From: CAZSBB01 sp964605235
Lineage (GTDB): Bacteria > Planctomycetota > Phycisphaerae > Phycisphaerales > Phycisphaeraceae
Direction: 5' to 3'
Assembly: GCA_964605235.1 (NCBI GenBank)
Contig: CAZSBB010000015.1
Coordinates: 58,704-122,703 of the forward strand
DNA: 64,000 nucleotides
Part shown: positions 16,981-25,523 of the stretch, piece by piece
Numbering within the stretch: the first letter of the stretch is position 1
How the letters are laid out: every line of letters starts with the position of its first letter
Position numbers and translations under genes: made by a program
The notes under the pieces: model-generated
Seen by the model: the letters and a program-made list of their open reading frames with translations, nothing else
Database searches by the model: none
What the model was told of the DNA's origin: nothing

Positions 16981-18462
16981 CTATGGCGCTTTCTGCTCCG
17001 GTGAACTCGGCTGGTTCCCCGCCCGGCTGCTTCGCCGCAACCGCTTGTGCCGCTCGAAATGGCTGACCTCCGCGCGCGTCAGCAGCCCCCAGTTCAGCGG
17101 CGTGTCCTGCTCATAGTTCTTGTGCAGCGTCAGCGCGGTCAGGGCTTTGCACAGCTCAAACCCCAGGTAAAACGCGTGGCTCGCATCCGTCACGCCCAGT
17201 TGATCGAACAGCGTGAACGGATCATCGCCCACCGCATGCACGCCCTGCTTCAGCGCGTGCAGTTGCTGCCGCTGCGGGTCGGCGAACAGGCGCACGTTGT
17301 CATCGGTCAATTGCTGGGCGAGTGCTTCCAACTGCGCCGGATCAAGCTTGCGCAGCCGGGGGTCGCGCAGCATCGCCAGTTGCTCATCCAGATGCTTGGG
17401 CGTGGTGCGCCAGGTCACGGCATAGTGCATCAATCGGCGGGCGTGGTCGAGTTCCGCCACGCTGCTGCGCGCCCAGTTGATGACCTGCGTGGTCAGCACG
17501 CTGCGGATGCCCACCTCCTGGCAGAACCCCGCCAGCAGCGCGTTGACCCCCGCCGAGTCCACTTCCGTCATCTCGCTCAGGTTGCCCACGCCCATCATCA
17601 GCGCCGCGTCGGGCCAGCGTCGGCGCGCTTCAAGGTAACGTCCCAGCGAAGCCGCAAAGCCGAAGCCGATCGGTTCGAGAATCGGATCAATGCGGTACTT
17701 CACTCCGCGCGCGCCAAGCACCCCGAGCGTGCGCTCCAGGCTCGCCCAGTCGCCCGGCTCATCCGGCACCACCACCACTTCCGCCCCCCACGTGCTGGCG
17801 CAATCCACATTTCGGCTGTTCACGCTCAGCACCAGTTCCGCGCCGGCGGCACACGCCAGCTCGATCTCGCGCGGATGGAAGCTGTCCACGCTCACCCGCA
17901 AGCCCGCTTCCCGCAGCAGACGCACCGCCTCCGCCACGCCGACCCACGGCTCGCGCTCCACGTGCGGCTCACAGCCAATGTCGATCACATCCGCCCCGGC
18001 AGCCGCCAGCGCCTGCGCCGCCGCCAGCAAATCCTGCGGCGACAGCTGCGCGGCATGGTTCACCTCGGCGATGATCTCCAGATCATGCGGGCCGAACGCC
18101 TGCTTGGCGCTGTGCTGGCCGAAGTGCCGCGGCAGGTCATGCAGATGCGCCGGGCCCAGCTCCACAGGCGCGCCCAGCTGGGAACTGAGCTGCGCCAACT
18201 GCTCCGGCTCGCCCCGGCAATACCCCGGCAGCACCACGCGATCAATCGGCAAGTCGGCGGGCAGCTCCGCCCAGGTGAGTTTGCGCCCCAGCCAATCCGC
18301 GGTCATCAACGCCGCCACCTGAATCGGCAGTTCCACCACCTTAACCCGCAGCGCGCCGGCGCGTTCGAGTTCCTCGGCGACTTGCCGCAGGGCCGGCGCG
18401 GCAAAACGCCCGGTCACCAGGACCACGTGCAACGGCGCGGCTGTGTCGGTGGAAGCAGTCAT
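16981..18462 (-). CDS. dihydropteroate synthase-related protein (H4MPT-associated type)
   Basis: 493 aa, far longer than folate-pathway FolP (about 280 aa) and like the DHPS-related proteins of methanogens and H4MPT-using bacteria. The central DHPS-type TIM barrel (about 140-400) carries ADVIDIGCEPHVER near residue 177 and a strand LRVSVDSFHPREIELA near 205. The N-terminal 130 residues form a separate domain. It is thought to act in pterin assembly of H4MPT, but the reaction of this bacterial type is not settled. It lies in an operon between the pterin dehydratase and the YdjM-like gene, divergent from ftr-fhcC-mch. The start MTAS at 18462 was taken; the preceding codon is also ATG. Confidence 0.87.
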   Translation of the reverse strand: MTASTDTAAPLHVVLVTGRFAAPALRQVAEELERAGALRVKVVELPIQVAALMTADWLGRKLTWAELPADLPIDRVVLPGYCRGEPEQLAQLSSQLGAPVELGPAHLHDLPRHFGQHSAKQAFGPHDLEIIAEVNHAAQLSPQDLLAAAQALAAAGADVIDIGCEPHVEREPWVGVAEAVRLLREAGLRVSVDSFHPREIELACAAGAELVLSVNSRNVDCASTWGAEVVVVPDEPGDWASLERTLGVLGARGVKYRIDPILEPIGFGFAASLGRYLEARRRWPDAALMMGVGNLSEMTEVDSAGVNALLAGFCQEVGIRSVLTTQVINWARSSVAELDHARRLMHYAVTWRTTPKHLDEQLAMLRDPRLRKLDPAQLEALAQQLTDDNVRLFADPQRQQLHALKQGVHAVGDDPFTLFDQLGVTDASHAFYLGFELCKALTALTLHKNYEQDTPLNWGLLTRAEVSHFERHKRLRRSSRAGNQPSSPEQKAP

Positions 18463-18485
18463 CAACGCATGCGCTCTTTACGTAG

Positions 18486-18545
18486 GTCCGGGCGGGTCCG
18501 GACAAGTGTTAACCCAGGGCGTCAGATGTCCGGGCGAGTCCGGAC
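18486..18545. repeat. two direct copies of an 18-bp hairpin motif
   Basis: GTCCGGGCGGGTCCGGAC (18486-18503) and GTCCGGGCGAGTCCGGAC (18528-18545), 42 bp apart start to start. Each is an inverted repeat (GTCCGG/CCGGAC). They lie between the pterin dehydratase stop and the DHPS-related start and could form an mRNA-processing or regulatory structure. Confidence 0.7.
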
Positions 18546-18570
18546 CTGCAATATCCACTCGGCAGCGCGC

Positions 18571-18936
18571 TCAGCGTGTCCACTTCTTCTTCATGCCATG
18601 CTCAAAGCCTTCGAGCGCCGCGCCTTCCGCCGGCCGCCACATCACCTGCTGTTCGATGAGCTGCGCCAACTCAAAATCCTTGTTGGTGATGCCCTTGGCC
18701 GAGTGGGTCATCAGCTTCACATGCACCTCGGCATAGGACACCGCCAGGTCCGGGTGATGGCACGCCGCCTCCGCCAGATGAGCGATGGTGTTGACCACCA
18801 GCATGGTGTAGGGCCAGCCGATGGTGCGGTACTGCCGGCGAATCCAGCCGTCGCGGTATTCCCAGGCGGGCAACAGCGTCTTGAGCTTTTCCGCCACCTG
18901 TTCCGGGGTGTAAATCGGTTCGTCCTGGCTGACCAT
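18571..18936 (-). CDS. 4a-hydroxytetrahydrobiopterin (pterin-4a-carbinolamine) dehydratase
   Basis: 121 aa, DCoH/PhhB fold. The active-site histidine motif appears as ACHHPDLAVSYAEV with HHPD near residues 60-63, followed by a VHVKLMTHSAKGITNKD segment typical of the family. Dehydrates or isomerises reduced pterins in the cytoplasm. GAGGAG with 7-base spacing precedes the ATG at 18936, so the longer in-frame start was rejected. Its place beside ftr-fhcC-mch and the DHPS-related gene suggests a role in H4MPT handling rather than phenylalanine hydroxylation. The C-terminal 30 residues extend beyond the usual domain. Confidence 0.92.
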   Translation of the reverse strand: MVSQDEPIYTPEQVAEKLKTLLPAWEYRDGWIRRQYRTIGWPYTMLVVNTIAHLAEAACHHPDLAVSYAEVHVKLMTHSAKGITNKDFELAQLIEQQVMWRPAEGAALEGFEHGMKKKWTR

Positions 18937-19001
18937 GGGTGGGCTCCTCACAATACGAATGCGCGCTTGACGACCCGTTATCATAGCGCTTGAGACGACT
19001 T

Positions 19002-19913
19002 ATGCAGCACCACGGCAGCATCATCGAGAACGAATTCGCCGAGGCCTTCCGCATGTGGGCGGCCCGGGTGATTGTCACCGCGCTGGATGAACGCATGGTG
19101 CGCGTCGCCGCCGGCGAGGTCACCGGCTACGGCACCAGCGTCATCGGCTGCGATGCCGAGGCCGGCGTCGAACGCTTCCTCACCCCGGACCAGACGCCCG
19201 ATGGACGCCCCGGCGCCGCCCTGCTGTTCTTCGCCTTCAATGCCAAAGCCCTGCAAAAAGCCCTGCCCAATCGCGTGGGCCAGTGCCTGATGACCTGCCC
19301 GACCACCGCGGTGTACGACGGCCTGCCCGATGCCGTCGCCGGCGAGGACAGCGCCCGGCTGGATGTCGGCAAGCTGGTGCGGTTCTTCGGCGATGGGTTC
19401 CAGAAAAGCAAAGTGATTGCCGGCAGTCGCCTGTGGCGCATTCCCGTGATGGACGGCGAGTTCGTCTGTGCCGCCTCCATCGGCGCCATCAAAGCCATCG
19501 GCGGCGGCAACCTGCTGCTGTGCGGGGCGGACCAGACAGCAGCGCTGCGCGTCGCCCAGCGTGCCGTCGATGCCCTCGCGCCGCTGCCCGACATCATCAC
19601 GCCCTTCCCCGGCGGCATCGTGCGCAGCGGCTCCAAGGTCGGCTCGCGCTACAAGAAACTGTTCGCCTCCACCAATGACGAATACTGCCCGACCGTGCGC
19701 GGCCGCACGCGCAGCAAGCTGCGCCCGGGCGTGGGCGCGGTGTATGAAATCGTCATCAACGGCCTGAGCGATGCCGCCCTGCGTCACGCCATGGTCACCG
19801 CCATCAATGCCGCGGCGGGCGCGGACTGCATCGCCATCAGTGCCGGCAACTACGGCGGCAAACTCGGCAAGTTCCACTACCGCCTCCACGAACTGCTCGG
19901 AGGCACGCCATGA
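19002..19913 (+). CDS. ftr: formylmethanofuran--tetrahydromethanopterin N-formyltransferase
   Basis: Moves the formyl group between H4MPT and methanofuran; in bacteria this works as part of formaldehyde oxidation to formate. 303 aa, the usual length. Family segments include VIVTALDERMVRVAAGEVTG (residues about 25-44), SVIGCDAEAGVERFL, a central GGIVRSGSKVGSRYKKL and the C-terminal AISAGNYGGKLGKFHYRLHE. The ATG at 19002 is chosen over a TTG four codons earlier. A TATCAT box is 18 bases upstream. It heads a run of seven tightly spaced genes, and overlaps fhcC by 4 bases. Confidence 0.96.
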   Translation: MQHHGSIIENEFAEAFRMWAARVIVTALDERMVRVAAGEVTGYGTSVIGCDAEAGVERFLTPDQTPDGRPGAALLFFAFNAKALQKALPNRVGQCLMTCPTTAVYDGLPDAVAGEDSARLDVGKLVRFFGDGFQKSKVIAGSRLWRIPVMDGEFVCAASIGAIKAIGGGNLLLCGADQTAALRVAQRAVDALAPLPDIITPFPGGIVRSGSKVGSRYKKLFASTNDEYCPTVRGRTRSKLRPGVGAVYEIVINGLSDAALRHAMVTAINAAAGADCIAISAGNYGGKLGKFHYRLHELLGGTP

Positions 19914-20692
19914 CCGGCTACGTCCTGACCTGGCGCGGCGGGACCGGCGTGCAGCCGTTGGAAGCCGCCCTGCTGCGCCCCGACACGCTGGGTGCGCTGG
20001 GCAGCGCCGAGGAAGTCGCGCGCCAGCTCCTGCCGGTGGGACGCACCACCGTGCCGCTGGGCGACTGGTTCCATGTCACCGGCAGCGCGGGGCTGCGCCT
20101 GACGCTGCGCGACTGTCCCCCGCTGGCGCGCCTGGGTGCACAGATGAAAGCCGGCGAGCTGATCGTCGAAGGCGATGCCGGCGACGACCTGGCGGCAGCG
20201 CTCGGCGGCGGAACCGTGCGCGTCACGGGCGATGCCGGCGCCAACGTCGGCGGCCCGCTCGACAGCACCACGCGCGGCATGACCGGCGGGGAAATCATCG
20301 TCCACGGCAACGTCGGCGCGCGCCCCGGCTGGCGCATGCGGCGCGGCCTGCTCGCCGTCGGCGGCATCTGCGGCGAACTACCCGGTTACGAAATGCTCGC
20401 GGGCACGCTCGTGCTCAATCAGTGCGCTGAACTCTCCACCCTCGGCACGGCAGCGCGCCGGGGAACCCTGCTGACGCTGACGCCTGAACCCCTGCCCGCC
20501 GACGACGAACGCTACGCCCTGGACAGCGTGCTCAAGGCTGATCACTTCACCGCCCTGCGGCTGGTGCTGCGGCGGCTCGAGCAATTGAACTATCCGGTCC
20601 CCGCCAGCGCCTGGTCGGCACGCTACGCCCTGCGCAGCGGCGATCGCCTGGAACTGAATCGAGCTGAACAATGGATTGCCCTGCAAGCCTGA
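19910..20692 (+). CDS. fhcC: formylmethanofuran dehydrogenase/formyltransferase-hydrolase complex subunit C
   Basis: 260 aa. The middle of the protein is a right-handed beta-helix made of G-rich repeats like those in the C-terminal domain of glutamate synthase: LIVEGDAGDDLAAALGGGTV, TGDAGANVGGPLDSTTRGMT and GEIIVHGNVGARPGWRMRRG (about residues 80-145). In bacteria the FhcABCD complex with Ftr hydrolyses formyl-methanofuran to formate. It overlaps ftr by 4 bases (ATGA) and mch by 22 bases. The A, B and D subunits are not in the window, so the complex is encoded in at least two places. Confidence 0.94.
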   Translation: MTGYVLTWRGGTGVQPLEAALLRPDTLGALGSAEEVARQLLPVGRTTVPLGDWFHVTGSAGLRLTLRDCPPLARLGAQMKAGELIVEGDAGDDLAAALGGGTVRVTGDAGANVGGPLDSTTRGMTGGEIIVHGNVGARPGWRMRRGLLAVGGICGELPGYEMLAGTLVLNQCAELSTLGTAARRGTLLTLTPEPLPADDERYALDSVLKADHFTALRLVLRRLEQLNYPVPASAWSARYALRSGDRLELNRAEQWIALQA

Positions 20693-21630
20693 ACCTCAAC
20701 GAACGCGCCTGGCGCCTGGCGGATGAGCTGACCCACGACGCCGCGAGCCATGGCGTGAGCGTCACCACCGTCGGCGGCGCGCGGGTGATCGACGCGGGCG
20801 TGAAGCAACCCGGCTCGCTGGCGGCGGGCGTCATGCTCGGACGCATCTGTCTGGCGGATCTGGGCAGCGTCACACTCGCGCCCATGACAGTCGCAGGCCG
20901 GCCGCTGCCGGGGGTGGCGGTGGAGGTGCGCCAGCCGGTCGCCGCATGCATGGCCAGCCAGTACGCCGGGTGGCAATTGCAGGCGGGCAAGTTTTTCGCG
21001 ATGGGTTCCGGGCCGTTCCGCGCTGCCTATGGCAAGGAAAAGCTGTACGACGACATCGGCTGCCGGGAGCGCGCCCCGCGCGTGGTCGGCGTGCTGGAAA
21101 CCGGCAAGCTGCCCGACGAAGCCGTGGTGCAACTGATTGCGGAGAAATGCCAGGTCGCGCCGGACGCCATCACGCTGCTGGCGGCGCGCACCGCGAGCCT
21201 CGCCGGGGGCGTGCAGGTGGTGGCGCGCAGCGTGGAAACGGCGCTGCACAAGCTGCACGAGCTGCACTTTGATCTGACGCAGGTGGTGGCGGGCTACGGC
21301 GTCGCGCCGGTGCCGCCGGTCGCCAAGGATGACCTGGCCGCCATCGGACGCACCAATGACGCCGTACTGTACGGCGGACAGGTGACGCTGTACCTGCGCG
21401 GCGACGATGCAGCGCTGGCCACGGTTGGCGCGCAGCTCCCCAGCAGCGCGTCGCGCGACTATGGGCAGACGTTCGCCAAGCTGTTCGCCCGTTATGACCA
21501 TGATTTTTACAAGATCGATCCGCTGCTGTTCAGCCCCGCGCTGGTGAGTCTGCACCATCTCGACACCGGCCGGGTGCACACCTTTGGACAGCTCAATGAA
21601 GCCTTGCTCGTCGAGTCGTTTTTCGGCTGA
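20671..21630 (+). CDS. mch: methenyltetrahydromethanopterin cyclohydrolase
   Basis: Converts methenyl-H4MPT and water to 5-formyl-H4MPT in the cytoplasm. 319 aa, standard length. The N-terminus LNLNERAWRLADELTHDA, the GARVIDAGVKQPGSLAAG segment (about 35-52) and the GSGPFRAAYGKE loop (about 111-122) are well conserved. It overlaps the end of fhcC by 22 bases, indicating translational coupling. A GC-rich hairpin follows the stop. The substrate-side enzymes Fae and MtdA/B are not in the window. Confidence 0.96.
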   Translation: MDCPASLNLNERAWRLADELTHDAASHGVSVTTVGGARVIDAGVKQPGSLAAGVMLGRICLADLGSVTLAPMTVAGRPLPGVAVEVRQPVAACMASQYAGWQLQAGKFFAMGSGPFRAAYGKEKLYDDIGCRERAPRVVGVLETGKLPDEAVVQLIAEKCQVAPDAITLLAARTASLAGGVQVVARSVETALHKLHELHFDLTQVVAGYGVAPVPPVAKDDLAAIGRTNDAVLYGGQVTLYLRGDDAALATVGAQLPSSASRDYGQTFAKLFARYDHDFYKIDPLLFSPALVSLHHLDTGRVHTFGQLNEALLVESFFG

Positions 21631-21642
21631 GCTTCACACTTG

Positions 21643-21665
21643 GCCCCCGGCGAGTCGCCGGGGGC
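21643..21665. repeat. GCCCCCGGCG hairpin after mch
   Basis: Perfect 10-bp stem GCCCCCGGCG/CGCCGGGGGC with a 3-base loop, 12 bp after the mch stop. No T-run follows, so it is more likely an mRNA-stability or attenuation structure inside the operon than a terminator. Confidence 0.7.
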
Positions 21666-21724
21666 TAAATGGGCAAGACCTATCAGGCGTCCGCAGTCTT
21701 CACACCCATAGGAATTGTTCCAAC

Positions 21725-22588
21725 ATGTTGGTGGTGCTCTCGGGGAATACCGGCGCCGGTTGGCACGCGCAGGATCTCGCCCGCGCTGCGAGCGCACAGG
21801 GCGTGGCGCTGCGCGTCCTGCCGTGGTCGCGGTTGCGCGGCGGGGTGGGGGTCAATCCGTTGGCGGGAATTGATGAACTCGACCTGCAGACCATCGACGC
21901 CCTGCTGCCGCGCGCCATGCCCGCCGGCTCACTTGAGCAAATCATTTTTCGACTGGACCTGCTGAGCCAACTCGCCGGCGCGGGTGTGCGGGTGATCAAT
22001 CCGCCGCGCGCCATTGAAATCGCTGTGGACAAATACCTGTCGCTGCGGCTGCTGGCGCAGGCGGGTCTGGCGGTGCCGCGCACGGTGGTGTGCCAGCGGG
22101 TGGAGGACGCGCTGCTGGCGTTTGATGAACTAGGCGGCGACGTGCTGCTTAAGCCGCTGTTCGGGTCGGAAGGCTTTGGCATCGCGCGGATCACCGACCG
22201 CGATCTGCTGGCGCGCAGCGGGGCGTGGCTCGCTCGGCAAGGCGCGGTGTTGTACGTGCAGGAGTGCATCGAGCACGCCGGCGAAGACTGGCGGCTGCTG
22301 GTGATCGGCGGGCAAGTCGTCGCGGCGATGTCCCGGCGCGCCCCCGGCTGGCGCACCAACGTCGCCAGCGGCGGCTTCGCGGCGGCGCTGACGCCCAGCG
22401 CCGCAGCGCAACAACTGGCGCTGCGTGCGGCCCAGGCGTGCTGCGCCGAGATTGCCGGGGTCGACATTCTGCCGACAGCGCAGGGCCTGATGGTGCTGGA
22501 GGTGAACAGTTCGCCCGGCTGGCGCGCACTGCATGCGGCCACGAACGTGGACGTGGCGGCGGAGGTGATTGCCTATGCCCGGCAGTAA
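21725..22588 (+). CDS. RimK-type ATP-grasp ligase (H4MPT cluster)
   Basis: 287 aa ATP-grasp enzyme of the RimK/MptN kind, which adds glutamate to a carboxylate. The substrate domain is followed by DKYLSLRLLAQAGLAVPRTV (about residues 101-120), the ATP lysine loop DVLLKPLFGSEGFGIARI (about 140-157), and the metal-binding end LMVLEVNSSPGWRAL (about 258-272). MptN adds glutamate to H4MPT in methanogens; that role here is inferred from position between mch and the CitG-like gene. The ATG at 21725 follows a 94-bp gap holding a hairpin. It overlaps the next gene by 14 bases. Confidence 0.88.
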   Translation: MLVVLSGNTGAGWHAQDLARAASAQGVALRVLPWSRLRGGVGVNPLAGIDELDLQTIDALLPRAMPAGSLEQIIFRLDLLSQLAGAGVRVINPPRAIEIAVDKYLSLRLLAQAGLAVPRTVVCQRVEDALLAFDELGGDVLLKPLFGSEGFGIARITDRDLLARSGAWLARQGAVLYVQECIEHAGEDWRLLVIGGQVVAAMSRRAPGWRTNVASGGFAAALTPSAAAQQLALRAAQACCAEIAGVDILPTAQGLMVLEVNSSPGWRALHAATNVDVAAEVIAYARQ

Positions 22589-23477
22589 GCGCGCCCACCC
22601 GGCAGCCGACTTGGCGCAGGCGTTCCATTGGGCTTGCCTGGCGGAAGTGCTCGCGCCCAAGGTGGGCAATGTGCATCCCGGCGCCGCCTTTGCCGACGTG
22701 GACTGGACCAGCTTCGCCATCAGTGGCCAGGTCAGCGCGCAGCCGATCAGTCGCGCGGCAGAACTCGGCGTCGGCCGCGCGGTGTATGAAGCCGCTCGCG
22801 CGACCCGTCAGGCGGTGGGCAGCAACACCAATCTGGGCATTCTGTTGCTGGGCGCTCCACTGGCGGCGGCGATCGCGCGCGTCGGCCAATGGCCGGCGCC
22901 GGTGACGGCGGTGCGGCGTGAGCTGGCGCGGGTGCTGGCGGAACTGACGCCCACGGATGCACAGCAGGTGTATGCCGCGATCCGACTCGCCCAACCCGGC
23001 GGCCTGGGCAAGAGTCAACAGCATGATGTGCGCCGCCGCGCGCCGCGCGACCTGCTGAGCGCCATGCAACCAGCCGCCGAGCGCGATTCGATCGCCCGGC
23101 AGTACGTCACGGATTTCGCGGATGTATTCCAGTTCATCACGCCCAGCCTGAGCCGACGCGCTCAACCGCTGGATCAGGCGATCGTCGACGGGCATCTGGA
23201 TGCGCTGGCGCGCTGGCCCGACAGCCTGATTGCGCGCAAGCGGGGCCTGGCGGAAGCGCAAGCCGCGCAGCGCCGCGCCCGGGCGGTGCTCGACGCCGGC
23301 GGCAGCGCGACGCCGCTGGGCCAACGCAGGTTGCGGGCGCTCGATCGCTGGTTGCGCGCGGTGGGCCACCAGCGCAATCCCGGCACCAGCGCGGACCTGC
23401 TGGCGGCAGGACTCTTGGTAGTATTTGCCGCCGGTCGCCGTCAGTTGCCCAGTGCCTGGGCGGGAGCGATTGCATGA
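22575..23477 (+). CDS. triphosphoribosyl-dephospho-CoA synthase (CitG/MdcB)-like protein
   Basis: 300 aa. In citrate or malonate lyase systems CitG/MdcB makes the prosthetic-group precursor from ATP and dephospho-CoA. No lyase genes are present here, and CitG-like proteins recur in bacterial H4MPT clusters, so a role in cofactor synthesis is more likely. Family landmarks are ACLAEVLAPKVGNVHPGAAF (residues about 17-36, the usual E-x-x-x-KPGNVxR region), GVGRAVYEAARATRQAVGSN and TNLGILLLGAPLA (about 72-97). It overlaps both neighbours (14 and 4 bases). Confidence 0.85.
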   Translation: MPGSKRAHPAADLAQAFHWACLAEVLAPKVGNVHPGAAFADVDWTSFAISGQVSAQPISRAAELGVGRAVYEAARATRQAVGSNTNLGILLLGAPLAAAIARVGQWPAPVTAVRRELARVLAELTPTDAQQVYAAIRLAQPGGLGKSQQHDVRRRAPRDLLSAMQPAAERDSIARQYVTDFADVFQFITPSLSRRAQPLDQAIVDGHLDALARWPDSLIARKRGLAEAQAAQRRARAVLDAGGSATPLGQRRLRALDRWLRAVGHQRNPGTSADLLAAGLLVVFAAGRRQLPSAWAGAIA

Positions 23478-24493
23478 CCCCCAATCTGCCCCAGCGTGTG
23501 TTTGTGTTCGAACACCTCTGTGGCGGCGGGGTCGTGGACGAGGAATTGCCCACCCATCTGGTGCGCCAGGGCAAGGCCATGCTGCTGGCGGCGCTGCGCG
23601 ACCTGCAAAAGCTGGAAATCGAGGTGACCACGCTGCGCGATCCCCGGGTGGAGCTGCCGGGCGTGGTCGCGCGGGTGATCAATGATGAAACGGAACTGCT
23701 CGACCAGTTCGACATTCACGCCGCCGCCGCGGACGCCACGCTGGTCATCGCGCCGGAATGCGATGATCTGCTGGGCCAGTGGCTCAGTCGCCTGGATGAA
23801 GCGGGGCTGGGCACGCTCAACGTGCGCCGCGGCGCCGCGACCGTCTGCGGGGACAAGCGCGCGACCTTTGCCGCCCTGCGCCGCGCCCGGGTGCCGACGC
23901 CCGACACCTGGGTGCTCGACGGCGCCGAGCGCGAATTGGCGCTGGCGCATCTGGCGGCCAACCAGACCCTGCTGATCAAGCCGCGCGACGGGGTGGGGTG
24001 TGAGCATATCCGTCTGGTCCGCCATGAAGCGGACGTGCCGATCGGTTCGCAATGGCTCGCCCAGTCCTGGCATCCGGGGCAGGATGTGAGCATCAGCGCC
24101 ATCGGTTGTCACGGGCACTGGCGCTGGTTGCCCGCCGGTCGTCAGCATGTGAAGCGCGATGAGCGTGATGCGCTGCATTACCGGGGCGGCACCATCCCGC
24201 TGCCGGAGCGCGCCCTGGATCAGCGGCTGCAGCGGCTGGCGGAGCAGGCATTCGCGGCGTTGCCGGGGCTGGCGGGGTTTGTCGGCGTGGATGCGGTGCT
24301 GGGCGCGCAACCCAAGGATGATGTGGTGATCGAAATCAATCCGCGCCTGACCATGTCCTATGTGGGCTTGTCCGCGCTGTGTCAGGAATCGCTGGCGCTG
24401 GCGTGGTTCGACAGTCAGGCCCTTCTGCATTTCGCCGACCGGGCGGTGCATTTTGATCCGGAAGGCAATCTGCGCGAAAAGCCGCCGGTATGA
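23474..24493 (+). CDS. ATP-grasp enzyme, possible MfnD-like tyramine--glutamate ligase
   Basis: 339 aa. The N-terminus VFVFEHLCGGGVVDEELPTH and the LLAALRDLQKLEIEVTTLRD segment match the COG1821-type ATP-grasp group. The ATP-binding part has NQTLLIKPRDGVGCEHIRLV (about 170-189), and the metal-binding end is DDVVIEINPRLTMSYVGLS (about 282-300). In methanogens this group includes the tyramine--glutamate ligase of methanofuran synthesis; assigning that reaction here is inference. It overlaps the CitG-like gene and the next gene by 4 bases each. Confidence 0.85.
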   Translation: MTPNLPQRVFVFEHLCGGGVVDEELPTHLVRQGKAMLLAALRDLQKLEIEVTTLRDPRVELPGVVARVINDETELLDQFDIHAAAADATLVIAPECDDLLGQWLSRLDEAGLGTLNVRRGAATVCGDKRATFAALRRARVPTPDTWVLDGAERELALAHLAANQTLLIKPRDGVGCEHIRLVRHEADVPIGSQWLAQSWHPGQDVSISAIGCHGHWRWLPAGRQHVKRDERDALHYRGGTIPLPERALDQRLQRLAEQAFAALPGLAGFVGVDAVLGAQPKDDVVIEINPRLTMSYVGLSALCQESLALAWFDSQALLHFADRAVHFDPEGNLREKPPV

Positions 24494-25482
24494 GCAAGGA
24501 CGTCATCGGCCTGGACATCGGCGGGGCGAATCTCAAAGCCCATCACCGCGCTGGCGTGACCCGCAGCGTGCCGTTTGCGCTGTGGAAGCAACCGGCGAAG
24601 CTGGCGGATGCACTGGGCGAACTGCTGACGCAATTGCCCCCCGCAGCGCGGCTGGCGCTGACCATGACCGGCGAGCTGTGCGATTGCTTTCCCAGCAAGC
24701 GGGTCGGCGTCGAGCACATCGTCCGCGCGGCCCAGCACGCGGCCGGCAACCGCACCGTGGACATCTGGCTGACCACCGGACAGTTCGTCACGCCTGAGCA
24801 TGCCCTCACGCAACCGCTGGCGGCGGCGGCGGCGAACTGGCACGCGCTGGCGACCTGCCTGGCGCGGCGGCATCCGCAGGAAAACCTGCTGCTGGTCGAC
24901 ACCGGCTCCACCACCACGGACCTCATCCCGCTGCTGCAGGGGCGCGTGGCGGCGCTGGGCTTAACCGACACCGGCCGGCTGGCGCAGGGCGAACTGGTTT
25001 ACGTCGGGGCGCGGCGAACGCCCTTGATGGCGCTGGGCCCGCGCCTGACGCTCGACGGCGTGAGCTATCCCCTGATGGCCGAGTGGTTCGCCAGCAGCAT
25101 GGATGTCAGTGTGCTGCTGGGCGAACTGCCGGAGGATGCACAGGACCGCGACACTGCCGACAACCAACCGCTGACGCGCGCCGCCGCGCGCCTGCGCATC
25201 GTACGGATGATCGGCGGCGATGGGGAAACGCTCAGCGCCGCGCAGCAGATGCAGCTTGCCCGGGCTTTCGCCCAGCGCATGGTTGAACGCATTCGCGCCG
25301 GCATCGAACAGGTTCGCAGCCGAGTGCCGGTGGACAGCGCGGTGATTGCCGGCAGCGGCGCCTGGCTGGCGCGGCGGGCATGGGCGGAAGCAATGCCGCA
25401 ACGGCCGCAGCGGTTGCTGGCGGAAGAGCTGGGCGGGGCAGCCGCCAGTGCCGCATGTGCCTGGGCGCTGACGCAGTTGTAA
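24490..25482 (+). CDS. H4MPT-linked C1-pathway protein, MfnF-like (hydantoinase/kinase fold)
   Basis: 330 aa with an actin-like ATPase/hydantoinase fold: phosphate loop VIGLDIGGANLKAHHR at residues 5-20, LTMTGELCDCFPSKRVGVEH (about 57-76) and LLVDTGSTTTDLIPLLQGRV (about 135-154). This set matches the uncharacterised protein regularly found in bacterial H4MPT clusters. The archaeal homologue MfnF joins the furan and tyramine moieties of methanofuran, so it and the preceding ATP-grasp protein may together supply methanofuran. It is the last gene of the seven-gene run and faces the sigma-factor gene 41 bp away. Confidence 0.88.
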   Translation: MSKDVIGLDIGGANLKAHHRAGVTRSVPFALWKQPAKLADALGELLTQLPPAARLALTMTGELCDCFPSKRVGVEHIVRAAQHAAGNRTVDIWLTTGQFVTPEHALTQPLAAAAANWHALATCLARRHPQENLLLVDTGSTTTDLIPLLQGRVAALGLTDTGRLAQGELVYVGARRTPLMALGPRLTLDGVSYPLMAEWFASSMDVSVLLGELPEDAQDRDTADNQPLTRAAARLRIVRMIGGDGETLSAAQQMQLARAFAQRMVERIRAGIEQVRSRVPVDSAVIAGSGAWLARRAWAEAMPQRPQRLLAEELGGAAASAACAWALTQL

Positions 25483-25523
25483 GCAATGAAGCGGGAGAGG
25501 GCGCCGCCCGCTGACGGACCGGT

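Noticed and set aside
22575..23477. CitG-like gene as evidence for citrate or malonate lyase
   Set aside because: No lyase subunit genes in the window; its neighbours are all C1-cofactor genes.
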